From Epiperipatus broadwayi (taxonomy: Eukaryota > Onychophora > Udeonychophora > Euonychophora > Peripatidae), in NCBI GenBank assembly GCA_028023455.1, contig JAQFVV010012572.1, forward strand, positions 2,420,001 through 2,484,000: DNA of 64,000 nucleotides. Reading direction: 5' to 3'. The position numbers and the translations under genes were made by a program. The notes beneath the pieces are model-generated. The model had not been told where the DNA came from. It saw only the letters and a list, made by a program, of their open reading frames with translations, and made no database searches. Shown here piece after piece: positions 11,943 to 23,605 of the stretch (the stretch's first letter is position 1; each line of letters begins with the position of its first letter).

Positions 11943-12428
11943 ATTATTTTAAAATGATTTGCAAATTCAAATTTAACTTCATGAAGGCCTATAAGTTCAG
12001 ATTAATCACAATTGTTCTTATGTTAGTTTTTTGTTTTTAGCTTTGCACTGACACTTATTTCAGACTAATAAATGGACCTCTATTCAATTTATCAAGTCTT
12101 GAAATATTATATATATATTATGTTATTCAAAATATAGTCCAACTCTTTTTTATTTGGATATTTCTATATCCATTTTCTTTTGGATTTTTCTCACAAAATA
12201 ATTCATAATTTAGGATTTTTTTCTTTATGTATTCCATAATTTTTTGTTACCTTTTATTTCTACCCCTCTGTCCAAATTTACTTGCTATGTTTCCTCTCCT
12301 AAATGCTTTCTATTGTTAATTTTAAGATTTCTTGTAGCAATAATTCTGTCTAAAACGTATATGTCTACCCAAAACTTAATATTTTTAAAAATTTTCGACC
12401 TCTGATGTTGTTATTTTATCTGATATAC

Positions 12429-12862
12429 CAAGGATGGCCAACAAGTTGATCATGATCCAGTGATCCATCCGGTTGATCACAAAACCAAATTTGATAGATC
12501 GCGAGGCCAATCTGGCAATAGGTGTTGGGTAATGAGTGAAACAAATTAAGTCAAGATTTTTAAGTATTTTTGTTTTTGTTCTATTTTTTTTTTTTCAATT
12601 CTACATAGGTGAAGTCCACTAAGTCGAATCATTGAAAATAATATTTTCAATCTTGACTTAATGTAGCTAATTTGAATTAATATTGTTAATAATTACTCAT
12701 CTTGCTTTAATTCCCCTGGACATGAGTTTTTTTAGTCCGTTAAATAATTAATTTTTATTAGGTAGATATATAAAATTGTATGTATTTCACACCTGACAAG
12801 GCGATAGCAACATTTTTAAAATAAAAAGTAGATCTTATGAACACAAAAGTTGGCCACCACTG
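12429..12862. mobile_element. Non-autonomous hAT-superfamily element, 434 bp
   Basis: The ends are inverted: CAAGGATGGCCAAC on the left, and GTTGGCCACCACTG on the right (complement CAGTGGTGGCCAAC). An exact 8-bp duplication TGATATAC lies immediately outside both ends (12421-12428 and 12863-12870). Eight-base duplications and CAnnGGTGGCC-type ends are typical of hAT elements. A GATCGCGAGGCC block sits near the left end. There is no transposase frame, so it would depend on a source element elsewhere. The perfect duplication suggests a fairly recent insertion. Confidence 0.88.
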
Positions 12863-12870
12863 TGATATAC

Positions 12871-15800
12871 TATCAGTTTCTGCTTTGCTATTCTTATAAT
12901 GAATCTCACTATATTTTTTGTTTATACTGTATTTGTGGTTCATAGTAAAAGTATTTCATTTCATCCAACTTCATAGTTTAATAGTTCCTTACAATTGCAT
13001 TTCTTAATTCATATAATCTTTGTTCATTTGAATCAGCAATTGTAGTGAGTAAATAAACCATTATATGTATAGAGTCCACATCTATTTTGTTGAATATTTA
13101 GTAATCATTAACACATTTAAAGAGATTGCCATGCTAAAGGAAATTCCCCCTTTATGCTTGATAGTTTTCTATTGTAATATATATACGTATAGAATTCATT
13201 TTGATTAATAATTATTTTGTACTTTGCTCAAACGGAAATGTAACTATTTATTAGCCGAATTCTAAATTTGTAAAAGTAATTGCAAATTTTTTACTTTTAA
13301 AATAAATTTAAATTTATTATAAATAGTGTATTATTCTTTAAAATCAATATGGCAGGATTTTTTACAAAAGTAATTCTTTTGTCTGTCTCTTTGTAGACTT
13401 ATTTTCATAGAGATAAGATTATTAACCAGATATTTAATCAGATTTGTAAAATTTATAACTTAATAAACAATGAAATGTAGAGATAATTATAATTTAATAA
13501 TTAACCTGAATGTCAGTGAATTTTTATAGGCACGATTTTAAAAATATAGCAAACAAGATTTTTTTTTAACGGACCCCACCCTTTTTTAATGTGTTGGTAT
13601 TACGTAAAATATCAGATGCTTGGCTTGACCTCTGTTTAGTAAGCTATAAATGGCCGACAATCTAAGAATAGTTTGACTAATTTTGAAAATATGGGTGGAA
13701 ATTTTATTGATGAAATATCTATACACGCACATACCCACATATTACATTAATGTGTAAAAAGGACATGAAAGAAAATGAACTAAGAATTTTTTTTCTTTAA
13801 TCAGATTTGAGAGATGGGTATTGAATAAATTATATATGAATATAGTTTATTTTATTTATAGTTTTTTTTACAGTAGTAACTTTTAAAGTTACTGTAGTGT
13901 AGTGTCTATAATGTGGGCTTTCTATTTAGGAGGAGATATGGCAGATTTCTTTACCAAGGAGATAAGATTTTTCCTAGTACAGAATTTTTTTAGATAGCCT
14001 GCCATCTCCAATATAACTAGTTATTCAGATAGCCTGCCATCTCCAATATAGTCATACATTTATATTTATTTAAAATCCAAAATTGGACTGAAATTTGTTG
14101 TTTTATGTTGGAAGTAAAATTTTAAAAACTTGGTATAACTGGTTTATTAGTTTTCTATTAAACCAATTCTCACATATTCAGTTGAAATCAAGCTAACATT
14201 TTTGTTTGTATGCAGTGTTTTTCTGCTGTTTACCCGATTTATTTCCCCCTAACTTTAGGTGATTGCTAATTTTTAGCACTTTTTTTAACTTGAGAAATAG
14301 TACTGCTGCATAATTATTTTTACTTATGACTACTCAGAAATCACTCTCTGCTCTTAGCACCTTCCCCTCTTTCAAATTCTACTGAATTTACTAATGCTTA
14401 AATTAAATAATAAGTCATATTTGATAAGTTACAAGTATTTGTTAAGTACAATCAGCTGGAAGTAGTTTTTATAAGTAGTAGGAAAACTCATCAGTGTGAT
14501 CTGTGAAGATGTTTGTACTTCCATTTCATCTACTAGCAAAAATATTGTAGTTTTAATAATTCACTTTTTTCTGCAGAATCATCCATTATTATTAGCTTGA
14601 GTTAATCAATAGATACTTGATTATTGTGTTTTAAGCAAACCTCCATATTACTTTGCATATTGGTTTACCGACCCAGTAATCATCTTAGTTAATCAAGTTA
14701 TATGAGATTCAAAAGCACTAACGTTTTAAATCCGAACTAATTTGTATAATTATTGAAATCAGACTCGAGAGTCAGCAGATTTATAATTATAGAGATCTTT
14801 GATCATACAAGCAATAGTTAGAAAGCTAGTTTAGAATTTTGATAAAGTCTTCTAAAACTCCCTAATCATTCAAGATTATAATAGATGATCTCTAAGTAAA
14901 ATGGATTATTACTGTTAATGCAGAACTTAGTTTGGCATATAACAGGTATATAATTTTTAAAAAAAAATTCATTATAAAGCAATTTTTCTGATAATTGAGA
15001 TTGTGTTTGCTAATTGATCTTTTAAGTCATTATCTCAGAGCTTGTTTTTATTTAATTGTATTTCTGAATGCTAGCTTTTTTATTTGCCTAAAATTATAAC
15101 TACATATACTTTTTGTTGTTGTTTGTAATTAGCTTATTTTATTGAGTATTTTTTAATTAAACATTGTTTAAATTTATTGTCTAATTGAATTATTTGCTTC
15201 AGTGCATATTTGGTAATTAACCTGGTTTGCATTATGCTAACATAATTGGTTTTATCACCACCACCACCATTAAAAAACAAAAACAAAAAAAACATCTTTA
15301 CTTATATATAATCCTGCCTCTATTGAATAATAGATTTTATTTTAGAATTAAATATTTAATTTAATGTTGAATCATAAGGAAATGCCCCTGGAGGATGGGC
15401 TGGTCAATTCAATCTTTGTAACTAAAAATGAAAAACTTGTTTTATGATTTTTTAAATATGGAAATTTTTTGGCATCTTTTTGCTAATCTTTATTTGATAG
15501 ATGTGAATTAAATATAAATTGAACAACTGAATTTCTATTGCTATTTTATTTATTTCAAAAAATGATAATTATTACTTTTATACATGTATGTGAAAATCTT
15601 GTGGTATAGTGATCTGGATGGCATTCTTAAGACCTGAAGTTATTTTTTCTTAGTGATTGGCACCTAGTTAACCCAGATAAAAATCAGTTATTAGTAATTA
15701 ATATATACACATATAGTGTAATAATAGTGTTTATCTTGCTATCCTTATCTGCATTTGAATTCAGACTACATAAAATTTCCAGTACTTTATGGTAACCATA

Positions 15801-15992
15801 CTACCCAGCTATCCAGCCAACATTCATAACTAGAGAGTAAAACATTGAAAAATGGCTCAAATTCTCATCACTTGGTGATTTGAAAGACAGCTTCCCCATC
15901 TATTTATTCTATAAAAAACTGGGATAATTTTTTGACTTCCAGTGGACTATTTAAAAGCTGTTTTACCATTGTAAGTTATTGGAACTGATTTA
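12871..15992. other. Unannotated A+T-rich stretch
   Basis: No gene is supported. It contains a 35-bp tandem duplication near 13992, a (CAC)n patch near 15257-15270, and a moderately richer patch at 15770-15990 without a convincing coding frame. Confidence 0.5.
13992..14050. repeat. Two-copy direct repeat, 35-bp period
   Basis: AGATAGCCTGCCATCTCCAA followed by TATA occurs at 13992 and again at 14027, separated by ACTAGTTATTC. Confidence 0.9.
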
Positions 15993-16085
15993 GATTGTGC
16001 TAACAGCTACTTTGAATTCTAAGGACTGCCCAAAACAACTGCTGACATATCGAAGTGATAAATCATATTGAATAATCTACACGTG
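15993..16085. mobile_element. Diverged half-copy of foldback F2
   Basis: TTTGAATTCTAAGGACTGCC, then AACTGCTGACATATCGAAGT and GATAAATCATATTGAATAAT, matches one arm plus the loop region of the F2 hairpin 600 bp downstream. The second arm is not recognisable. Confidence 0.6.
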
Positions 16086-16273
16086 ATCCAATATGACCAT
16101 ACAATTAAATTAAATTTAGTTAAGGACATTACGTTATCAAGTGTAGATCCGATATTCACATCAGATCACGTGAACATTTTTTCTTATCTCCATTTTTTTT
16201 GCTAACTACATTTAACAAATTTCTGGTAAGAAAAAATCTGATTAATTATAAAATTAATATGGTTTATTTTAAC

Positions 16274-16460
16274 ATGTGGTTATGGGCATATATTATAATA
16301 AAATTTACATTTTAGAAGTTATAAATAAGTTTTTAGTATTTTGAAATTATAAGCTTGGCTTGATCAATTTTATGTTATTTCAACGTGATTATAGGCATAT
16401 ATTGTAATAAAATTTGTTAAAAGCTTTTAGTATTTCAAAATTATAAGCTTGGTTTGATCA
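16274..16460. repeat. Diverged tandem repeat, about 109-bp period
   Basis: Blocks of the form GGCATATATTRTAATAAAAT, then TTTTAGTATTT and AAATTATAAGCTTGGYTTGA, occur at about 16274 and 16383. A third partial block (ATTGTAATAAAATTC to CTTTTAGTATTT) lies near 16548-16590, directly before foldback F2. Confidence 0.7.
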
Positions 16461-16594
16461 GAATTCTCTATTTTTTGGATGATTCTTTGTATCATTGAAA
16501 ACATTCTTCATCTTCCCTGCATATTTAAGTGTTCCATGCCATCATTATTGTAATAAAATTCATATTTTAGAAGTAAGAAGCTTTTAGTATTTAC

Positions 16595-16749
16595 ACTGCG
16601 CTTACCACCATTTTGAATTCTATGGACCACCCAGAATCACTGCTGATACATCCAAGTGACCCTATGTGGATTATTCAATGTGATTTATCGCTTGGATGCA
16701 TCAGTGATTTTGGGTGGTTCTCAAAATTCAAAATGGTGGTGAGCGCAGT
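16595..16749. mobile_element. Foldback element F2, 155 bp
   Basis: The left arm ACTGCGCTTACCACCATTTT and the following 45 bases are mirrored by the right arm, which ends AAAATGGTGGTGAGCGCAGT. Paired blocks include CCACCCAGAATCACTG / CAGTGATTTTGGGTGG and GATACATCCAAGTGA / CGCTTGGATGCATC. The loop is roughly 30-35 bases. There is no coding capacity, and no target duplication could be fixed. Confidence 0.85.
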
Positions 16750-18989
16750 CTAAATCAGGAGTAAATTATTTTTATTTAAAATAGTAAAAATTAATTATAA
16801 ACTAGGAGCAAATATCTTTACCCTAATTGAGAGCCATCTGTTTTTCTCTTCATCAGTGAAGACAGGGATCTAGTAACATTTTTTAATGTGATGTTGCTAG
16901 TAAAGTAATATAGAAAGAAATACCTTCAGGGCTTATTTGTGAGGGATGTAGAAGCTTTTGTCCTGACCTAGGTTTAAAGTCTGATAGTTATGTATTTATA
17001 TATTTGTATTTTAGACTTATAGGTATTTTTTTTTCTCATGACAAATTATTCTGTATGCTTGCTCATTGAAAGTTATAATTCCTTATAATAGAGCTTCTCT
17101 TTTTATTGAAGTTTTAATTTATCTATTTTTAGAAAGAGAATCCATTAATCACAGTTATTATCATAATTTTTAATATCTTATTGTGTCTGAATTGGAAATT
17201 GATAGTTTAATGATATATGTAACGAATTAGTGATCCTTCATTTTCATATATTGGTTTACATGTGTATTATATATGTGATTATTGTCCATTTCTGAAAATA
17301 TACTAGTAGTTGAAAGTTTATTATAATTATAATTATTGTCCTGGAAAAAGTAAAGATAATTTTTTTTTAAATCTTAATAAAATATTACAATTAGAAGGTT
17401 GTAATTTTGCTTGGGGGAAGAGATACCATAAATTATTTGTTTCCTTTTTCTGAAATAAAAAGTGGCATTAATTGAAAAAAAAGTTGATTAGCTATTGTCA
17501 ACAAAAGTTGTTTAAAAAAAAAAATATGTTAATAGGAAACTATAAAAAATTTGGTAAGGGATTATGTTATTTTTAAACCATGAATCCAGGAAATTAATAA
17601 AAAAAGATAATAGATGAAATACACAGGCTTATATATACCTGTGTCTATTAAAAAAAGGTAAATAAAACTGGTGCAGATTGTTTTGAATATAATTTTGATG
17701 CAACAGGTAGGCAGGTATATAAAGTAAGGTTTACATATAGTTAATTAGTTCTTAGTGGGATTTAATAAAGTTAGTTTGAGTTAAGATTTGGAATTAAAAG
17801 AAAAAGATTGGTGAGGGAGATTGGAGAGCCAGGGAGATTCTAGCTATTACTATTCTAGGTAAATGCAGAAGTCAAAATGTGGAAGTTTTGAAATATATCA
17901 TTATTAATAATGTCTTTAATATGATCGGCTAGGCAAATACTTCTTGGGTTAATTGTCTACTATGTAACCAAAGTATCAGCATGTATTTTATTAAGTTCTA
18001 AGTCTAAAAGCAGTGCCTGCTTGAAAATCCCCCCCCCCCCATTCATTTCAAGCTCAATTTGCTACATAATGGAGAAAGGAACATTGCATGAAAAGCATAA
18101 GGTATTGTGATTTTACTACTACTAATAGGAGTGATATTAAACATTTTGTTGAGGAATTTAAGAAAAAATAATTTCCATTCAAAAAAACAGCAGTTCTGAA
18201 ATTCAATGATCTATGAATTGTTATTAGTTTTCATATATATATATTTTAAAGTTGAATTTTAGTTTGATTAAAATCTAATTGTACACTACAAACCATTTTA
18301 TATGTATTTTTATTTTTATATTTGTGATTTTATATTGTATTTTTCCTGCTTAAGTGATTGTTTTGGAATGGATTATCCTGAAATATACACATTTCAGTGC
18401 CAAGGTATCACAAATAATCTTCGTAATCCAATACCTATCTCAGTACCTGCTGTTTTTAAAGATAAAGCATGGTAAAACTGTCAAATAGATTTAATATATA
18501 CAAGATAACTTTTGTTAGATAAGGGCTGCTAAGCATACTCATTAATTTTAATATAATTATTCAGTCAGATTTTTCAAAAATATTTTTGTTAAATGCTTGA
18601 ATTCATTTTTATATTAGGACATGGTTTATTGAATTAAAAGATTTGCATCTTAGAATATTAGTTTATATTTTAACAAAAATGTTCACAGTTCAATAATTTA
18701 ATTACTGTTATCAGTCTGTCAGGAAGAATATAAAACATTTAACATCTTTTTTCATTTCATACCTTCAATATTTACTTTGATTTATAATGGCCATTTTAGC
18801 AAAATGTTACATTAGTAATTAATGGGGCAAATCCTGGTGAAAGAATTTTGATTGACATTTGTAAAATAAAAACTACAGTCAAACCTGTTCAATTAATATA
18901 ATAGTATATATTTTTGTAAAATATGGAAATATGTTTTAGTTTATAACAAATGTTTTTATATGTTTTTGTTTGAAAGTTGTGTCATGGCA
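16750..18989. other. Unannotated stretch; one weak exon-like block
   Basis: No supported gene or transposon. A C12 run lies at 18029-18040. At 18355-18471 a short open block has a pyrimidine-rich AG before it and GGTAAAA after it (see findings); the support is too weak to call it a gene. Confidence 0.4.
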
Positions 18990-19165
18990 TTTTACTTGTA
19001 AATTATGTTGAACTGTTTCCATCATCTAATATTAATTGTTAATTGTCTTTTAGAAAAACTTAAGCTTTATTTAAACTTTTAAATAAATTCAATTGTTTGC
19101 ACAAGTTAGTTTATAATACAATGTTTCTAGTATTCTTCTTCAAGTGTTGCTGACAATAGGAATCA
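18990..19165. repeat. Dispersed repeat R, copy 1
   Basis: Shares an ordered set of blocks with 25395-25555: CTRTTTCCATYATCTAATAT, GTCTTT..AGAA, CAATTGTT, and CTTCTTCARGTGTTGCTG. The two copies are clearly diverged. Nature unknown. Confidence 0.55.
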
Positions 19166-20427
19166 AATCAGGTACCTTTAGTTTTGTGATTACTGAATTT
19201 AAGGATGCTCTAATCACAATGGCTTTCAGAGTCTAATTTTAAATTTGATATTGACTAATCTAGAAGTCATTCATTTTGTTTCCGTGTTAATACTATCACT
19301 GGCCAAGATAACTGTATATGAAGAAGAGATCTTAACCAGTGTGCTCACATTGCTAATAGTTGAGTGTCTTTGAAAAGTTTAACTTAAATTTTTCTAAAAG
19401 ACATTTAACAATTAATATACTAAAAAATAATTTTAACATAAAATTACATTTTTTATGGAGATGTGCCATTGCCAAAAATTGTGAAAATCTCTTAAACATT
19501 TATTTGGGTGTTGTCAAAATTGTTATCTCTCAGTGCTTTATAATCTTTCATATATCAGTCACACTTAGGAAAGATTAATATTTATACTATATTTTTTCAA
19601 ATGTTACAGTTATAAAGAAAAATTTCAGTAATTTATATAAATCATCGTGGTCAACATAAACATTCAGTATAAGGTTTTCAGCGTTCCAATATAATTTTTA
19701 AATATGAATAAAATATAAGTACTTATGTATTTTCTTAAATGTAATTTTTTTATGTTAGGAATATACTTGTAAAGGTGCTGAGAAGTAAATTAATGCAAGA
19801 TTTCAATCATCTTAAGCAGATAAAATGCTAATTAAGAATTATAAGTGTACACCTATGAATGTTTTTCACTAATTATATTACTTCATATATTATGTTTAAG
19901 TGCAAGTTTTACTGATTATTTCTATACAATATCATTTTTAATTACCCCATGATATTTCATTATGTTTATTCTTGTGGTGTACTGAAAATTGTTCAACCAC
20001 ATGGATTGAATTGAAGATAGGCAAAATAATTTTTTCACTGCTATTTTTTATTATATCATTATATTGTGGCATTATCATTCTAACAATGCATTATGATAAA
20101 AAATTTGTAGTTAAAAATATGCTTATTGGTCATTTAATAATTAAAGTGTTTGTGCTGGAACTATACGTATGTTCAGCTGAAAAAAATATATATACATGAG
20201 TCTTTTTGAACTATCCATTTTAAATGCCACTATGATTCACTATAAATATAGAAGAAATTTAAAAGTCAATGTTGACAATTTTCTCAGATTGAGGCCCACA
20301 CATATTAATAATACACCTAGGCAATGAAAGGCCATATAGTTTTAATTGTCTCTAATTCTAATACTGACCAAGATTTATTTTAAATGTTTTCAAATCAAAA
20401 GATGAATAATTGAAATATATAGTAATA
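19166..20427. other. Unannotated A+T-rich stretch
   Basis: No gene is supported. The short ORFs at 19360-19578 and 19972-20199 resemble the A+T-rich background and lack recognisable motifs. Confidence 0.45.
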
Positions 20428-20934
20428 TCATGAATTAGGCTGCAGAAAAGTTTGCTATTAACTGAAAGGAAACCCTTTGATTACTCTTGGAGGCCTTAAA
20501 GAAACCGAGCAGAGCAATTCTTAATGTCTACTCCTACTCCATATGTTCTTGTCGTTGCAGCTGTTATTAGTATGTGATTATTCATATAGTATACGAACAT
20601 GGATGGGTAACACACATTAGCCAGCATGGTAGGTTTATTGGCTTTTTACATCTGAGTTTAAGATCAAGAAATACGATGGTCTGTCTACTCAGTTGCCTGA
20701 TAAGGCAGAATGAATGAATCATATTTTCCAATAGATATATACAATCATGACAGACAAAAATAAATCATGGCCCTTATTCCCAGGAGACTAAAGTCACCAA
20801 CCAAAGCAGCGGTTGGTGGCCGAAAGCGGAGTGTGCTAAGAATCCCCTGATTGTGGACTCAGGTTGCCATTTGATGATGACTTTTTTGCAACTGCTGATC
20901 ACTTTCAAGTGAAGGAAGATTGTAAGAAATAGAA

Positions 20935-21600
20935 CTGTCTTATATTAAATGGGACGTTATTGGACTTTGTGAAGTGAGAAGAAAAGATGAAGAGACAATT
21001 GATTTAAAAGTGGACATGTACTCTACTATAAAGGCACAAATATTGGAAATACAAGTGGAGTAGGATTCATTATAAATAAAACATGGAAGAACAACATTGT
21101 GGGGATTGATAGTGTATTGGACAGAGTGGCAAGACTAGTTATACAACTTAATAGCAGATACCAAATGCAGATAATTCAGGTTTATGCCCCAACAAGTTTT
21201 CCTAGTGATGAAGTAGTAGAAGATTTTTATATGGATGTACAAAAGGCTTTTATCAGAGTAAACAATATGTTAAAATTGTTATGGAAAACTTTAATGCTAG
21301 AATTGGTAAACAAATGAAAGATGAATGTGCTGTAGGTAATTTTGGTTATGGTAATAGAAATGAGAGAGGACATAGACTTGTGGAGTTTGCAGAAAAAGAA
21401 AAACTTTTATATTATGAATTCTTTTTTTGAGAAAAATGTTAAAAGGAAATGGACATGGAAGCATCTCAAATGAAGGTATAGCAGAATTGGATTATATTTT
21501 GACTAGCAGAAAATAAATATTTCAAAATTGTAATGTTTTTAATACATTTAACACAGGGAGTGATCATTGATTAGTAAGATGAAAAATATGTATTAATGCA
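20935..21600 (+). pseudogene. RTE endonuclease domain, broken
   Basis: In successive frames I read GLCEVRRKDEE (the catalytic Glu region), GVGFIINK, VYAPTS...EDFY, a degenerate GDFNA-type motif (ENFNARIG, with the usual Asp replaced by Asn), NERGHRLVEFAEKEKL, KRKWTW and a remnant of the SDH motif (SDH then stop). These motifs, in this order, define the apurinic-like endonuclease of RTE LINEs, which nicks target DNA. Frameshifts occur near 21270 and 21430, with several stops afterwards. The changed Asp and the frame breaks argue against activity. Confidence 0.85.
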
Positions 21601-21729
21601 AAACTAAAGAGACAAAAATTATTAAGAAAAACAGTATTCCTAATCTTCAGAAACATTCTAATGAATTTAAATTAGTATTTACAAATCGGTTTCAAGTATT
21701 AGTAGATTTTGAACATGATTCAGATTTGA

Positions 21730-22098
21730 ATGAAATTAATAAAAAAAATAACTGATACACTTTTAAAAACTGCAACAAAGATAGTTGGTAGAAAGAAGCA
21801 GCAATTGACCAATAAAATTTTTACTGAGGCTAGAGAATTTATTAAGAAAAGAAGGAATATGAAAATAAACAAAAATGATGCATTAAAAAGGATTGAATAC
21901 CTCGAATTTTGTAAAATGGTGCGGAAAAGAGTTGAAAATGATATAAGAAAGTATAACTGTGAACTAGCAAGGAAAGCTGTAGAAGAAAATAATCTTAAGA
22001 GTGTAAAACAACATTTTGGTATTGGTAGGAAATTTATATCTGCAATAAGAAATAAAGATAGAATTATTACTAAAAAGAGAGATGACATCATGAAATGA
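21730..22098 (+). pseudogene. RTE linker region between endonuclease and RT
   Basis: A 122-codon stretch is still open. It is highly charged, rich in Lys, Arg and Glu (for example RKAVEENNLKSVKQHFG), and ends in KKRDDIMK. Its position between the SDH remnant and the RT fits the linker found in RTE polyproteins. It is a surviving piece of the larger broken frame rather than an independent gene. Confidence 0.7.
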
Positions 22099-22099
22099 G

Positions 22100-23590
22100 C
22101 AGAAGACTTCTATCAAGAATTATATAGTAATAAAGAATAACTACCTCATATCTATTATATCTTCCAAATTGCCCAGAATTTTAAATGAAGTGAGACATGC
22201 AATTAAATTTTATGAGGAAAAGCTCTAGGTAATGAAGGATTTATAATTGATATATTAAAAGAAGCAGGTGAAGAAATAGAAAAAAAATTAACAATGTTAA
22301 ATACCAAATGTTGAAATGATAAAGATGTACGAGATGATTGGGAGAATGCAGTATTAATATTTAAAAAAGGTGATAAAGAAGATAATAGAAATTACAGACC
22401 TATCAGCCTTTTATCAGTTTAATACAAAATTTTTACCAAGATAATTACAACTTGTCTACAGAGAACATAGGATTTCTACCAACCAAGAGAACAAGCTGGA
22501 TTTAAAAGTGGTTTTAGTACAGTATACCATATCCAAGTATTGTCAGAAGTTATAGAGAGGACAACTGAATATGAGTTGCCATTGTGCTTTGGATTTGTAG
22601 ATTATGAAAAGGCATTTGATTCTATAAACATTTCTTCAAAGCTTTGGATCATCAAGGTATAGATCCAGGATATTGTCATATTTCGAAGAATATTTATAAA
22701 AATGCAATAGCAACAATTAGATTATATAATGATACTAGGAAGTCAACATTGAGAAGGGTATAAAACAGCGTGACTCCATATCTCCAAAACTTTTTACAGT
22801 AGTGCTGCAAGAAGTATTTTGAGGATTACAATGGGAAGCTAAAGCAGTGAAAGTAAATGGAGATTATTTAAATCATTTAGATTTTGCAGATGATGTAATT
22901 GTTTTGCAAATAATACTTTAGAGCTACAGGAAATGTTGCAGGAGTTATCAGATGAATATGGAACTAAAGATAAATGTTAAAAAGACTAAAGTAATAATGT
23001 TCAATTGATTTATTCAAAATATGAAACTAAAGATTGATTATGATGAGTTAGAAGTTAACAGCTACAAATACCTTGGTCAGATTAATACAGATGGAAACAT
23101 AATGGATGAAATTAATCATAGAATTAAACTTGGTTAGAGTGCTTTTGGTAGAAATAACTTGATACTAAAAGGAAATATGCCCATGTGTTTGAAAAGGAAG
23201 GTTTTTAATAAATGTGTTTTACCAGTTCTTACTTATGGATCTGAGACTTGGACACTTAATAGAAGAGCAATAAAGAGACACAGATCATTCAAAGAAACAT
23301 GGAGAGATGCATGTTAGGAGTAACAAGAAGAAATCGAAAACACTATATGGCTAAGAGAACAAACAGGTGTTACTGACCTTATTGAAAAAATTAAAAGACT
23401 GAAGTGGAGTTGGGCTGGACATATTGCTAGAAGAGATGGACAATTGAAATCTTAAACCGGATTCCGAAGAGATTGTAAAAGACCCATAAAGAGACCATGT
23501 GAGGGGTGATGTGGAGAAGAGAAGCTAAAGATCGGAGATGGATTGAAATTGGAGAGACCTTCATCTTGAAGTGGATTGATAATGGTTGAT
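22100..23590 (+). pseudogene. RTE reverse transcriptase and C-terminal domain, broken
   Basis: Motifs in order: an [10 protein letters not shown] segment then [11 protein letters not shown] (about 22345-22420); AGFKSGFST and GFVDYEKAFDSI (about 22495-22630, including the first catalytic Asp); LDFADDVIVL (about 22878, the FADD active site, intact); YKYLGQINTDGN (about 23065); VLPVLTYGSETWTL (about 23220); GVTDLIEKIKRLKW (about 23365) and WAGHIARRDG (about 23410). Stops (for example inside SFSTV-HI) and frameshifts interrupt it. The order and motifs match RTE-clade LINE ORF2. Confidence 0.88.
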
Positions 23591-23605
23591 GATGATCATG
23601 AATTA

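Larger units (their letters stand above)
20439..23594 (+). mobile_element. Complete RTE-clade LINE insertion (inactive), copy 2
   Basis: An 11-bp direct repeat ATCATGAATTA flanks it (20428-20438 and 23595-23605). It starts GGCTGCAG, the same base as copy 1, and ends in TTGATGATG, the short TGA-type tail usual for RTE elements. The order is a 5' region of about 450 bp, an APE-type endonuclease, a linker, a reverse transcriptase and a C-terminal domain, with no RNase H seen. The 3156-bp length fits a full-length RTE. Frameshifts and stops make it inactive. It is the reference for the four other copies in this window. Confidence 0.9.

Noticed and set aside
21730-22098. 122-codon ORF as an independent gene
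   Set aside because: It lies in register between the endonuclease and RT of an RTE element and is a surviving segment of the element's frame.
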